The notes: generated by a model from the letters alone, not told the origin. A stretch of DNA of 64,000 bases from Thalassia testudinum (GCA_037157565.1 JAZHRO010000024.1:12096501-12160500); one strand, 5' to 3'. Counted from the stretch's first letter, positions 42,887 to 54,923 are shown. Numbers and translations are program-made.

Positions 42887-45836
42887 TGTTTACAAGGCGA
42901 AATTGCGATAGAGATCGGCAATGTCGCAAAAATGTTTAGAGGAGCGCGAAGTCGGGTTTAAAATAATTGTGTCGTAGTATAGTTGAAATTGCTTTGAAAA
43001 CATATAAATTTTTATTAGTCAAATGTTAAGTCCGAGGTCGAATACAGGGAGCAAATGAAATTTATTCACTAATCTCAATAGATGTAATTTGAACACTTAA
43101 AGTTACTCAAAATCTAATTCAAAATATAATGCAGGAGTTTATGAATACTAAAATGTAGCAATAAAAGAGAAATTGAGAAGAAATGGATAAAAAGTGTTTG
43201 ATTCTTCTTGCTTTCCTTCTCTGCCTTCTTGGCTTCTCTTCTTTCTCTTTCCCTGACTTAAGCCGAGATGTCTTCTTTGATTTCCTTCTCTGACTTTGGC
43301 TCTTTCTACCTTCTCTGCCTTTCTTTCTCTGGGTTCTGATTTCCTTCTCTCTCTTTGGTTCTTCTCTTTCTTCCTTCTCTGATGTCTCTTTCTTTCTTTG
43401 ACTTTCTCTACCTTTAGCTTCCTTCTTCTCCCTTCTCCTCTTTGCTTAGCTTTTCCTCTTTCTTCTTTCTTGCCTTAGCCTTGCCTTCTCTGCCTTTCTT
43501 CATCTTCCTTGATTTCTTTCCTTCAGCTTTTCTTCCTTAGCCTTTTCTTTAGCCACACCTTCTCTTTCTATAGTGCTTCTTCCTTCCTTCCTTGTCTTCT
43601 TTGGTAGCTCCTTCTTCCTTCTTCTTCAACTTCTGCCTCCAAGTCCTTCTTCTTCTTCAGCAGCTACCTCTTCCTTCTCCTTCTTCCTTTCCCTGCACAC
43701 ACGAGAGTGCAAAACCTACCCCTACCCTCCCCCGCGTACGCTCTCTCTATTTCTCTCTTCGCTCTCCCAGAGCCAGCCAATCGGGTATACGGGTCGAGTT
43801 ACGTGCGCCTGGGTCCAGGCGCATCGGCGTGGGTGGTGCGTGAGGAGTGCTGGGTAAACGGGTCAGGCAGCCAGGTCCACGTGAGCGTGGGTCGCGGATG
43901 AGGCGAGGGGACCTCACCCTGTGATCTGAGGCGATAAGCGTAAAACACAAAAACAGTATAAACTACTCACCTGCACTAAAAACTACCGAGGTGGGACTAA
44001 AGTCCCACCCACTTCTTCGCACGTGCGCAGGGAGAACACCTGCCTAATTGCTGCAGCTGTGGTGCTCTCTCAAGGCCGTTCTCTGTTTGGATGCATGCGC
44101 GAACTCATTCTACGTCACCTGGATTTGTTCACCTGGAGCGCAGCAGCCTAGAGCAAGCTTGCGAGCTCCTTCGAGCCTGCGTTAATGGCAATGGGGGCTT
44201 GGTTCTGCGATCACTCAATACGGCCTCGTGGCCTCATTAAACCACACAGGAAGCTTCGCTGTGACACGATGAAGGTGCTGTGGTAGGTGGCTGGCCGCGA
44301 GGCGGCCTAGGCGTGCGTGCCTAGGTCGCTCTGTGGCTGTGAAAGTGGGTTTAGTTGGGGGCCGAGTGTGGAGGTGGTGGCAGTCGATGGAGATGGAGAA
44401 GATGCTCAGTGGATGATGGCGGAGGTTATGAGGGGTCTGGTGAGGTGGATGGAGGTGTGGAGGTGACGGAGACACCTTGCCGGTGGTCTGCCAGAGATGA
44501 GGACGATGGTGGTGGTCTGCGGCATCGAGGGGTCGAAAGTAGAAATAAAGAGGGGGGAAATAAAGAGAGGAGAGAGGGGAAGAGTTTTAACCTAATTAAG
44601 AGACGAAAAAAGGGAGGAGACAGATGGCTCGTACCTACCGTCGCCGGAGATGAAGGTTCCAGTTGAGGGAGAATGGTGACGACGAAGAGGTATTGGCGCG
44701 TGCGTAGGTATGGCGCGACGCGGACGAAGGAGGCAAAGATGTCTCTGCCACCGGTATTGTGGCAGAGCGACGAGAAGAGAGAGGAGATGTCGTCGGAGCC
44801 TACTGGACGCTTGGCCGAAGGAGAAGGGAAGAAATTAGAGGTTGTTCTCCGGCCAAACCAAGCTAAGAGATGCGGCAAGGACAAGGTGTCCTTTTATAGC
44901 TGCTGGTAGAGGTCCTTATGCTTGGAAGGTAAGCTTCCAAGTGCAAGAATCTCGCTGGAGAAGGAAGGTGCGGATGATATCCATTTCTCTCTAGCATTCG
45001 CACGAGAGATTGGGTGGGAATCAAATCTAGGGATTGTGTTCAGATGATAGAGAATTCCTTAAAGAATCTCCCTTCCAAATCTGGGAGGAGATCTCTGAGG
45101 AATCGAGGAGAAATCCTCCTCAAATCCTCACCGGAGTAGGACTCCTCCGCTGTAATGGTGGAGGGACCTAATTACAAAGAGTGGCAAGGAAGATAGTGGG
45201 GCCTGCGTAAAGGTTTTGAAAAGTTAGGGGTCAAAATGTAATTGGGTGGACTATTTTGCAAAGTAGGTCAAGGTGACCTCCCCTTAGGTCCAAATTAAGG
45301 TACAAACCTAATTTGGACCTAACGAATCCAATGGTGAAGTTGGATTTTAGGTTTGACTACGTTTGGCTGGACATTTTACATAAAAACCTAATTTAGGTCA
45401 AATATCTGACTAGGACCCCAATTTAGGTCAAAATAGGTTTCAAAGGCCAAATTGAAGGTTCTAAACCCTAAGGGATATTTTTCCATGAATTTTAGAGGAT
45501 TTCGTTGATTTTTATCCTGACCAAAACCTTGTTGAATTAAGAGGGTATGTTTTAGGGTTACAAGAAGTCATTTAATTCTCAAATTGCACACTAACCCTTT
45601 TCTGATTGAACCAACCAACTTTTTCTCTTGTTTAGACTAATTGACCTATGGTTAGCCCCTGAGAAATCCTATTGTTGTAATACAATGATAAAATTACAGT
45701 TTTATCCTTTATTTCTTGCTTTTCTCTCAAGACAGTTATTCCTTGAATTAGGCCCTTCACTTGGTTATGTAGGAGCTTTTGTTCTCTTTTTTAGGTCAAA
45801 ATGAGTTAGTTAGAGCTCATGATGGTGTACCCATCA
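42887..45836 (-). mobile_element. Solo LTR of family A (copy 3) in the D LTR
   Basis: 2,950 bp, plus strand TGTTTACAAGGCG...GTACCCATCA, with exact 5-bp duplications ggtgc on both sides. It is the most complete copy of the family and aligns with both halves of copy 2 and with the element A LTR. TATA box CTATAAAAGG is on the minus strand at 44899-44890, and an imperfect form of the U3 hairpin is at about 44987-45009. It is not the 3' LTR of element D: the duplication and the D polypurine tract at 46721 place it inside the D LTR. The open frames inside (for example 44426-44884) are chance frames. Confidence 0.92.
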
Positions 45837-45854
45837 GGTGCCATGGAGTTGGAC

Positions 45855-46518
45855 TAGCTAAGCTAAGCTAGTTTATCTAGCTTAGCTAGTAGGGAGTAGG
45901 GTTGAAGGCATTTGGAGCTAGGGTTTTGAGGGTGAAGAGCTGGAGGTAGTCATCTTGAGCTGCACTGGAGCTGGTGGCTGCTGAAGAGAGCTGCAAGGAG
46001 CTACCTTAGCTGGCTTAGCTTGTAAGTTCTTTTCTAGCTGCTAAGCTAAGCTAAAGCAAGCTGGCTTCTACTAAAAGGAGCTAAGGTGAGTTGGGTCTAA
46101 TGCTCCCGGGGAGGACCTAGCTAGTTGAGGTAGCTAAGGTAGCTTAGCTCAACTAAGTTGAGCTAAGTTGAGTCCCTGGGAGCTGGACTTGAGCTTCCTA
46201 AGCTAAGATAAGGTCATCTTCAGTTGGCTGAAATTGAGTGGAGCTGGATGTAGCTGGTCCTGAGCTGGGGGAACTCCAGTCAACTCAGCTAAGCTAGCTA
46301 AAGCTCCTAGTGAACTGATGGGAGCTAAGATGAGCTAGATCTAGCTAAGTTGAGCTGGATCTGAGCTGACTTGAGCTAAGGTGAGCTAAGATGAGCTCTC
46401 TTGAGCTACCATTCAGCTGAGATGAGCTGAATGGAGCTAGGATGAGCTAACCCTAGTTCAAGTAAGCTGGATTCCAACTATGGTGAGCTAGATCAAGCTA
46501 AGTTTCAGCTGGTTTAAG
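45855..46518. repeat. AGCT-dense degenerate array in U3 of the D LTR
   Basis: I count about 50 AGCT tetramers in some 690 bases, where two or three are expected by chance. They occur mostly as GAGCTAAG, GAGCTGG and TAGCTAAG variants. The motif is self-complementary, so both strands look alike. Confidence 0.85.
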
Positions 46519-46720
46519 CTTCTCCTTCACCAGTTGCCTTCCTGAGTGCTATGGTTCTAGGGATCTGACAATCTGTTTATCCCTAACACACAAAAACACA
46601 TCAAAAACACAATAAAAAATGAAATGCATGCCTAACCTAATTAATGCGTAAATGCAACCCAAATCCTAAGAGCTAGGTTTGTTTTAATGCATAAGAATGA
46701 TGATAAACTAGCGTTTATCA

Positions 46721-46758
46721 CACTCCCATGCTTACCTTTTGCTAGTCTCTTAGCAAAA
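46721..46758 (-). other. Polypurine tract and hairpin of element D
   Basis: The minus strand has an inverted repeat TTTTGCTAAG...CTAGCAAAA (46758-46737), then GGTAAGCATGGGAGTG (46736-46721) abutting the LTR. It is the same design as in elements B, C and Z. Confidence 0.82.
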
Positions 46759-48192
46759 CTTTACTTTTTTACAAAATGGAATTTTGAGGAAATCTAATTC
46801 TTTCGACTTTTGAGGAGAAAGAGATTATGGGGCATATGATGATCCAAACACAGAAGGTACGAAATTTGTTAAGGATAAACATCGGATTTATTTTTAGATC
46901 CAAAAATTAGACAAAAACAGGATCAATATATCCTCCAAAAATTCACAGATTAACTCGTTAATTCAGATTAACTCCTTGTTAATTCAGATGACTTGAAATT
47001 TTTTTATTTGTAGGATTTTTCTGGCTCTTGAATCTGATTCACAACTTGCAATAACCTTTAAAACCTTGTGTCTGTGCTTGTGAAAAGCCAACATTTAAGG
47101 ACATGTTTTTGGTTTTAAAACTTTTTTTTTCCTTCCCCATGCTTATTTTTATCTTAGTCTTACAACAGATGTGTCGGGATCATCATTTCCGTTACCAATC
47201 CACGAGGGGGCTCTGGTGCCAGTACTTCGAGATAGCACTATCCATGACACTACCCAGGAGTTCACAACCCCAAAATACAATGCGGTGTAAAGGAGCGCTC
47301 CAAGCAAACTCAAGCTCTTGCTTCGACACTATAGGTAGAGCATCATCCAAGACACTTGAGCTACAAAAATGCGCTTTAATGCTCCATCTATAGATATGAA
47401 ATATAGATATGGAGCAGCGCCGAGGCGATAACATGTTGACATCGCATCCTCAAAGGAGGCATTTTCCTCCTTCTCGGCGGTGGGAACTCAAACCAATGAT
47501 CTGCTTCAGACTTTTACTAAGGTCAAACAAGAGGTTTTTTCTAATTTTTAGTAGTTTTTAAGTGTTGGCTTGTGTGTGAAATTTGATACAAGAAGTTTTG
47601 CACAAAATGCAAGTTTTTGAATCAGAAACTAAGCCAGATACTTTCCATATTACAAAAAAGGATCAAGTCACCTGAACTATCATGAGTTCAGGTGGAATGT
47701 TGGAGAAGGGTATCTGATCTAGTATAAAGAAAGATCCTGAAATTCTAATAATCAGATCTATATCCTTATCCCTAGTTGTTAAAGATTAAATCCCATTGTA
47801 CCAAAAGTGAGTTTTCAACCTTAGTCCCGATTTCAAAATTTTCCTCAAAAAGTTTTCAACATTTTTATTTTTTTGGGTATGCAAGCAGGAAATTAAAATG
47901 ACTAAAGAAAAATGCATGTTTTTAGGTTTTGAAAATCCTAAATCGATCGTCAAAATTTTAAAAACACCCCCCCATGCTTATGATATGCAATGTCCTCATG
48001 CATTAGGAGGGAAAAAGGATCACCTTTGTGAAGGACGATTGAGTTTAGGATGGTCAAAACTTGGAAAAAGAAATTAAAAAGGAAAGCAAGAAAAATGATG
48101 GATTACCTCCCATCCAGTGCTATCTTTTATGCCATTCAATTGGGCGTGAAGGTATGCACAGAAGACGGGTAATCATGTAAATAGTTGGACAC
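46759..48192 (-). other. Element D 3' non-coding region
   Basis: About 1.4 kb, mostly AT-rich. A more GC-rich block at about 47170-47470 includes an 80-codon minus-strand frame (47192-47434) with no homology that I recognise. The minus-strand segment CACTGGATGGGAGGTAATCC near 48119-48100 resembles the post-pol segment of element C. Confidence 0.55.
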
Positions 48193-49300
48193 CTAAATGT
48201 CTTCAAGAAATGTGTTTTCCTCAAGATCCCTAAAAAGATGATTGATAAAGAAATAGGGATCAAAAGTTTTCCTATGTGCTCTGGCTAACTGAGAATCCAT
48301 GTTACATTGGTTAACAGCCCAGTAAGCCCGATGTTCCAACTCGATCGGAAGGTGACAAGCTTTGCCAAAGACCAGGTGATAAGGAGACATGCCTATCGGG
48401 GTCTTAAAAGTGGTCCTGTATCCCCAAAGGGCATCATCTAGTCGTGTGGACCAATCCTTCCGATTAAGTCTCACAGTCTTTTACAGAATATTCTTGATTT
48501 GCTATTGGAGACCTCAGTTTGCCCATTTGTTTGCGGGTGATATGAGGTGGCAATGTGGTGAGTAACCCCGTATTTTCTAAGTAAGGCACGGAATTGGGTA
48601 TGAATAAAGTGACTCCCACCATCACTGATCATGGCCTTCGATATCCCAAATCGAGAGAAGATGTTTTGCTTAACAAAGTCCATGACAGCCTTATGATCAC
48701 ATCTTCGGGTGGCGACGGCTTCGATCCATTTCGAGGCATAGTCTACTAGACTAATATGTACTCAAAGCCATTGGATGGTGGGAAGGGACCCATAAAATCA
48801 TGCCCCAAACATCGAAGATTTCGACAATCAAAATGGACTGAAGGGGCATCATGTCCTTTTTGGTCATAGTCCCTAATGTTTGGTAGCAAGAGTAAGTCTT
48901 AGCGAAGCTGTGTGCATCCTTGAATAGGGAAGGCTAGTAAAATCTGGACTGTAAAACCTTTGCAACCGTTTTCTTCCCCGAAAAGTAGCCACCACAGGCT
49001 TGGTCGTGACAAAAGGATAGCACACTTTCGACTTCTTCCTCAGGAATACACCTCCTAATGATCTAGTGGCACAGAGTCTAAACAGCATGGGATCATCCCA
49101 GAAATAGTGTTTGGCTTCAGCCAAGAACTTATCCCGTTGCTGTCTAGACCAGCCATGCAGAGTCTGTCCTACCACCAAATAGTTGACGAAGTCTGCATAC
49201 CAGGGTAGCTTTCTTCCTTGCACAACTAGAACTTGTTCATCAGGAAAGGTGTCAGTCAAGGGTAATGATGGTCTAATGTGGTCTGGGTGAAGTCCGGACA
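48193..49300 (-). pseudogene. Element D integrase, degenerate and C-terminally truncated
   Basis: Pieces in several frames: the linker FPDEQVLVVQGRKLPWYADFVNYL and zinc-region WDDPMLFRLC (49259-48873); catalytic-core parts FVKQNIFSRFGISKAMISDGGSHF and HPQTNGQTEVSNS (48683-48471), with the second Asp and the Glu visible; then [36 protein letters not shown] (48474-48193). The usual C-terminal stretch after the LARAHRK segment is replaced by unrelated sequence and a stop at 48193, so a deletion removed the integrase tail. Inactive. Confidence 0.87.
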
Positions 49301-50600
49301 GGTGATCGGTTACGACGTTCTTGGACCTGGCTTTGTTGCGTATTTCCAGGTCAAATTCCTACAAGAGTAGGATCCATCTGATGAGCCTGGGTTTAGTGTC
49401 CCTTTTGGCCAACAAATGCTGGATAGCCGAGTGGTCAGTGTAAATCGTCACGTGGGATCCCAGAAGATATGATCGAAACTTTTCTAATCCAAAGACTATG
49501 GTGAGTAGCTCTTTCTCTGTGACAGTATAATTCCGTTGAGCCTCATCCAACGTCTTGCTCGCATAGTAGATCACCACGGGTTTCTTTTCTCTTCTTTGTC
49601 CTAGGACTGCATCGATGGCAAAATCTGATGCATCGCACATAATCTCAAAGTCCTGGGACTAGTCCAAGGGTTGTAATACAGGTGCAGTGGAGACTGTTTC
49701 CCTAAGAGTATTGTAAGACTTGATGCAATCAAGTGTCATGTAAGAAAGGGCATCGTTGGCTAGAAGGTCAGTCAAGGGTTTAGAGAGTTTGGAAAAATCT
49801 TTAATGAACCTTCTATAGAAACCAACATGTCGTAGGAAAGATCGAATTTGCTTGACCAAGCTAGGGGGTGGAAGTTTGGAAATTAGATCAACCTTAGCTC
49901 GATCTACTTCAATGCCCCTATGTGAGACGATGTGACCGAGGATGATCCCTTCCTGAACCATGAAATGGCTCTTTTCCCAACTTAAAACCAGGTTGACCTC
50001 GATACATTACTTCAGGATCTTCTCCACATTGCTAAGACAATGGTCAAATGAATTTCCAAACATGGAGAAATCATCCATAAAGACATCCAAGTATTCACCC
50101 ACCATCTCTGAAAAGATGGCTAGCATGCAATGCTAAAACGTAGCGGGTGCGTTGCATAACCCGAATGGCATACGATGGAATGTAAACGTGCCATACGGAC
50201 AAGTGAATGTGGTCTTCTCTTGATCTTCCAATGCAATAGCAACTTGGTTGTATCCTGAATATCCATCCAGGAAGCAAAAATATTTCTGCCCTGCCAATCG
50301 CTCGAGAATCTGGTCAATGAATGGCAGAGGGAAATGATCTTTCTTGATAGCCTCATTAAGCTTCCTATAGTCAATGCACACCCGCCATGCAGTAGCGGTG
50401 CAGGTGGGGATGGATTCACCCTAATCATTGGTGACAACGGTGAGCCGGACTTTCTTGGGTACCACTTGAGTGGGGCTCACCCAAGGGCTATCAGAGATTG
50501 GGTAAATGATATCAGCGTCAAGCCACTTGATTATTTCATTTTTAACGACCTCTCGTATATTTGGGTTCAATTGTCTTTACATTTGGCGAGAAGGTCAAGC
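49301..50600 (-). pseudogene. Element D RT and RNase H, degenerate
   Basis: RNase [39 protein letters not shown] and [12 protein letters not shown] (49640-49359). Connection region: [36 protein letters not shown] (49961-49659). RT: CIDYRKLNEAIKKDHFPLPFIDQIL, FLDGYSGYNQVAI and MPFGLCNAPATF (50381-50133). The RT segment with the catalytic Asp pair lies in a different frame near 50060-50095. Stops and shifts separate all pieces. Confidence 0.87.
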
Positions 50601-51480
50601 CCCATCTTCCAAATAGATCTTGTGAGTGCAATAGGTGGGGCTAATTCCCCTCAAGTCAGAAATTGTCCATCCAATGGCTGCCGGATGTTCAGAGAGGGTT
50701 GCAGTCAACCTAAGCTCTTGTTCCCTAGTTAAATGGGCATTCATAATCACAGGGAAGGTCTGGTCAGGTCCAAGGAAGACATACTTGAGATTATCGGGCA
50801 AAGGCTTCAGTTCGGGTGTAGGTGGGACAACATTCGACGGGTAAGGGAAAGGTGGGAGTTGATCAACATCAATCTCCTCAAATGGTGGTTGTGTAAGGTA
50901 ATCAGCTCTGGAAATGTCAATCTCCACAGGCTGGGATGGGTCAGGATAGTCATTGACTGGTTGAGTTAGATGGTCTGCTGAAGAGTAGAGAGTGAGGCAT
51001 TCTTCAACCAGAGGTTCCACGGGATCGTGCTCCTCAATCCAGTCACAATCAAAAGACTTGGATGCCCTGAAGATATCCAATTGCACCTTCTTGTCTCCAA
51101 AGACGATTTCCGTACATCCTGTGTCGCAATCAATGTTCGCTTTAGCTATAGCTAAGAAGGGTCTGCCCAGGATGATGGATGTATTTTGTAGTTGTTCGGG
51201 GACTTCCATGTCGAGAACCAAAAAGTTGACCGGGAAGTAGAAGTCCTTGACCCGAACAATTACGTCCTCGACTACCCCCTTCGAGGTTTTCACAGATCTA
51301 TCAGCCAATTGGATGGTCACAGGTGTAGGTTTCAACTCCCCAAATCCAAACTGGTGATATAGGGTTGTCGGGATTAGGTTGATCGAAGCACCTAAGTCCA
51401 AGAGTGCTCTATCAAATGTCATGTCCCCGATATTACAAGATATCAGGGGTGCTCCTGGGTTAGTTCATTTGGGAGGAAGG
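50595..51480 (-). pseudogene. Element D protease and linker
   Basis: A 275-codon minus-strand frame (51422-50595). It begins in the protease catalytic motif DRALLDLGASINLIP and continues with ADRSVKTSKGVVEDVIVRV, FPVNFLVLDMEVPE and IILGRPFLAIAKANIDCDTG. An acidic linker and the RT-proximal ELKPLPDNLKYVFLGPDQ follow, ending shortly after ISPTYCTHKIYLEDG. Catalytic Asp present. Its first Met is internal to Pol, and upstream Pol is interrupted by stops. Confidence 0.88.
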
Positions 51481-52228
51481 CTACTCAATATAACTGAACT
51501 GGCTTATTCTAAGAGCACAACCTTCCTAGGTGCTTAGGTTCTCGACTTACGCTTTGGCGTACAGACATCCTTTAAGAACTTAGCGTAAGCTGAGATATGC
51601 TTGATTGCTTCAAGGAGTGGAATATTAATCTAGACTTGTTTGAAAATCTCCAATAGCTCCTCACTCTCAACTACATCTTTCTTTTTCTTCATCTTTTCCA
51701 AGGCCTCAGGGTATAGTGTTTGGATTTGAATTGGTCAGTCTCTAGGTCCTTGGGTTTTTCCTACTCATCCTCAGAATTGGGTATCTCAGGGAGCGAGGTC
51801 ACAGGAGGGGTCGGCCATTTGGGATCCTGGGTTTTAGTGCCACTTCTCAAGATAACCACGTTGGCAGAGGCGTTGGGACCAGGGGTAGATCCTTAAGAAG
51901 AAGAGGAAGAAGAAGAACCAAACCCAGGGGGTGTTTGTGGGGCTCGCTGGACCATGTGGGCATGTCCGGGATTGCCTTGGAACCCTTGAGAATTGGGGCC
52001 TCTGTTGATCACATTTCTCTGGTTCTGTTGTGGCTGAGAAGGAAGGGATTCCTATTGTTTGCAATCCAACAGCTGGCTCAACTGTCCCTTCACTAATGCC
52101 ATTTCCTCTTAATGTTTCTGATTCATATCAGCCATCATTTTTATCAGCGTGTCCATCTGGTTTTACGGTGGTGGGGTCATCCTATTCTAATTATAGGGTG
52201 GTCTAACCGGTGGACCTTGTTGATAGGA
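51481..52228 (-). pseudogene. Element D Gag C-terminus and TTRSGK-like linker, cut by E2
   Basis: The minus strand shows a Gln/Pro/Asn-rich Gag tail, then VVILRSGTKTQDPKWPTPP (near 51850-51800), the counterpart of the TTRSGK linker in A and C, and a Glu/Lys-rich segment before the protease. Several stops are present. The E2 LTR begins at 52234, so the rest of the Gag lies beyond the window's right edge. Confidence 0.75.
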
Positions 52229-52233
52229 GAGGG

Positions 52234-54907
52234 TGTAACGAATGCGTGCCCCAGACGTCTTTTAAGACGTCTGGGAGGAGGCCCAGACGTCGGTCCAGAC
52301 GTCTGGGATCACATACAGACGTCTTAGCAGACGTCTGGGATCGTTTCCAGACGTCCTGAAATCCATTATTTTCGACACACGCGAGTCGCCTACGCGCCTG
52401 AGCGCGCAGACCGCATATTCCCTCTTTTTTCTCTCTGCGGCAGCAGGCGGCCTGCCACCTCCTCTCTCCTCCTTGCGCGGCCTTAAAAGGGCCACGCCTC
52501 CCCTCCCGTCTCCACAGTCTCCTCCTTCTCCTTCCTGTGCGCGAGAGCGAGCGGACGCGAGGGCGGCAGCGACAGCCGCAGTGAGCGCGGAGGTGCGGCG
52601 TGCGAGGGCGGAGCTCTGCCGTGAGGGCGAGCTCGCCGGAGCGGCTTGGCCGGCTGGCGAAGGGCGCAGGGGGCGCGGAGCGACGCGGAGAGGGACCTGC
52701 TGCGGTCTGAGCAGCAGGAGCGCGAGGTGCGACGCGGGCGGCGTCGCGAGCGGAGGTCGAGCAGGGTCCTGATTCTGGAAAAATTTCCAGAATCAGACGT
52801 CTGTGTTGATAGCCAGACGGCAAGGTCGACGTCTGTAAGATCATACCGACGTCTGAAAGGTGAGTTTTCCGCCTTCTTCTTCCTTCTTGTCGACTGACCG
52901 TACTGAGGGAGGGGGGGTTGGCTGTGCGCAGGTTCGCTGATTCGCCATCCTTTGCGAATCAGACGTCTGGAAGTTGTACCAGATGGCGGGAGTGACCTCC
53001 AGACGTCCTGAGGGACCATCGGACGTCTGGGATCTAGGGCAGACGTCCCCGCAGACTTCTGGACGTCTGGAAAACCACGCTGAACAGGTAATTCTCTGAT
53101 CCACTTTTTAAGACGTCTGGAAAGAGTTCCAGACGTCTGATTTTGCACAGTATCGTCTTTTTCGACCCGTTTAGGGCCCGTTCGGGCTCCGTTTTCCGTG
53201 ATTCGAGTTGCGTTCTTTTCAGAATTAATTCCTCTACCCGTCTACAGTAGCTATACACTGTTTTGAGACACTCCTTGTGTTTGATCCTTGTGATAGGACC
53301 TCGTTCGGTTGCAGTCTTGAGAGCCGCGGAGGCACGCGGGATTCCCGATCATGCCCCCATTACTCCCGTTGTACCTGGTAGAGTGGCTTTAAGTATTAAT
53401 AAAATCTGTTAAAGTATGAAACCATAACTAGAACCTAGGACATTGCATCAATCCTAGGAATCAGAAATATATGGAATGATAGTTCCTAGGTGTTGCATGA
53501 ATCCTAGGGCCGGAAAACTAGATTGTATGATAGACCCTAGGATATGGCATGAATCCTAGGATGGAAAAACTAGTGGAATGTATAATACTGCAGTCTTGGA
53601 AAAATGGAAAGGAATATATGAAGCTGCCTGTAAATTGAATTCACAGCTGCCTGTTATGAATAAAGAAACATGATTGGGATCATGGTTTGTAAGAACGTGA
53701 AACTGGAAAGTAAGACATAAGATGTTCTGGAACCCTACGAGGAAGTAGGAGTAGAACTCCTGGAAAGCGAATGGAATAGAATTGGGGAAGTGAGCTGGCC
53801 CTTGAGTACGGAGTACCAAGGAGAGCGACTGTCCCCCTGTTTAGTGCAGAGCTGAGCTAGCCGCCCCAGGGACCCGGGGGTTAGGACTGGCCACTCTGTA
53901 CTGACTTGTTGGCCCTCGTGTACGTAGTACTGAGGAGAGCTAGTAGTGTTAGGAGAGTACTAGCTACCCCACGGGCCCCGGGGTTCTGCTAGCCTCCTTC
54001 ACCGACTTGTTAGGCCCACCAGGGCAAACCAGGGTAGTCAGGCGAGGATGCGCGGACTGTGGAGGGGCAAGGCCCCGGTTTGGTTACTGTGGAGGGGTTG
54101 GACCCCTGTTACTGAGAGGGCTCTGCCCTGGTTCCGTGCTGTGCTTTGGGCGCACCCGTTAACGGAAACGACTGACCGCGTGCCAGTGCGGGCTAGCTAC
54201 CTGTGCGTTTATCGCGCGTGCCGTAGTCACCGTTACGTCTGTCAGTGACCTTGGGGTGGTTGACTGAGGGTAGGATCACCACGGGGGACTCTCCCGGCCA
54301 GGAGAGCACCACGTGCTACTTCTACTTTTGGAAAAGACTGCAATCAAGATCGTTCCCACGAGGACATTCGAGATCAAGTAAAGGATCTGAGAAACAAATG
54401 AAATAGTGAGAAAAATTGAAAGATGTGAATAAAGGAAGTAATAGAACATAACAGCTACTGTACACTCTACTGTTGCCTTTAGTTAGTTTGCCACTCTACT
54501 CAGCGTTTTGCTGACGTGTTACACTCGTTACCTTTTTCAGGACCAGGTGTTGAGCAGCCAGGGTCGGCGGCTGCAGAGGACGCTGGGCCGAGTAGGGTCC
54601 AGTAGAGTTACCACAGCCTTTTGTACCTCTTTTGTTTCTGTTCTAGTGAGTAGTTTTTGTTTCCGCTGTACCTTCTTTACCTGCAGTTCTTGTTATATGA
54701 TAAATGTTCTTTTACTGTTGTGGTGGTACCTACTGTAGTAGTTTCTTTTCTTACTGCTGTACCTTCTTACTGTTAGTTATATTCATGCTGAATGTGGTTT
54801 ATTTTACTGTCTTTTGGTTACTTCCTCGTTGGACGACTAGGTCTTGGGATTAGTCGAGTCGGTCCGGTTCTCGTGTCTCGTAGGGACTCGGGAACCGGGT
54901 CGTTACA
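52234..54907 (+). repeat. First LTR of the E tandem
   Basis: 2,674 bp, TGTAACGAATGCG...GGTCGTTACA. GACGTC palindromes cluster at about 52253-52350 and 52795-53140. A TATA-like CCTTAAAAGG is at 52481-52490. A strong splice-donor-like AAAG|GTGAGT is at 52860. The long antisense frames (52203-52844, 52483-53148) are GC-rich chance frames: they recur in the second LTR and have no protein signature. Confidence 0.92.
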
Positions 54908-54910
54908 AGA

Positions 54911-54923
54911 TGGTATCAGAGCA
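54911..54923 (+). other. Primer binding site of E2, first unit
   Basis: TGGTATCAGAGCA, initiator tRNA-Met type, three bases after the LTR end. Confidence 0.92.

Larger units (their letters stand above)
41726..46720 (-). repeat. 3' LTR of element D, split by a solo LTR
   Basis: Without the insert it is about 2.04 kb. The right edge, TTTATCA at 46720, abuts the polypurine tract and is firm. U3 holds an AGCT-dense array (about 45855-46518). A minus-strand TATA box, CCTATAAATAC, is near 42595-42605, so U5 runs from there to the left edge. The predicted left edge TGTTGATGAAAATTTAC is less certain. The region 42150-42560 has only low-complexity open frames. Confidence 0.65.
41726..52233 (-). mobile_element. 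Element D: degenerate Athila-like retrotransposon, minus strand (3' LTR to Gag C-terminus)
   Basis: Read right to left: Gag C-terminal part and TTRSGK-like linker (52.2-51.5 kb), protease, RT, RNase H, integrase (to about 48.2 kb), non-coding 3' region, polypurine tract (46736-46721) and 3' LTR (46720 to about 41726). The tandem E array interrupts its Gag at 52234, so the 5' part lies beyond the window. The 3' LTR is split by a solo LTR of family A. The left edge at 41726 is inferred from the TG start and the resemblance to U5 ends of other Athila LTRs; no second D LTR is in view to confirm it. Confidence 0.75.

Noticed and set aside
42887..45836. Reading this LTR as the 3' LTR of element D
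   Set aside because: Exact ggtgc duplications flank it, and the D polypurine tract abuts a different LTR edge at 46720, so it is a solo LTR inside the D LTR.
52203..53148. Antisense open frames of 213-222 codons in the first E LTR (also 59885-60851)
   Set aside because: They are low-complexity Arg/Pro-rich translations of GC-rich LTR with GACGTC palindromes (repeating QTS and RRL words), with no protein family signature.
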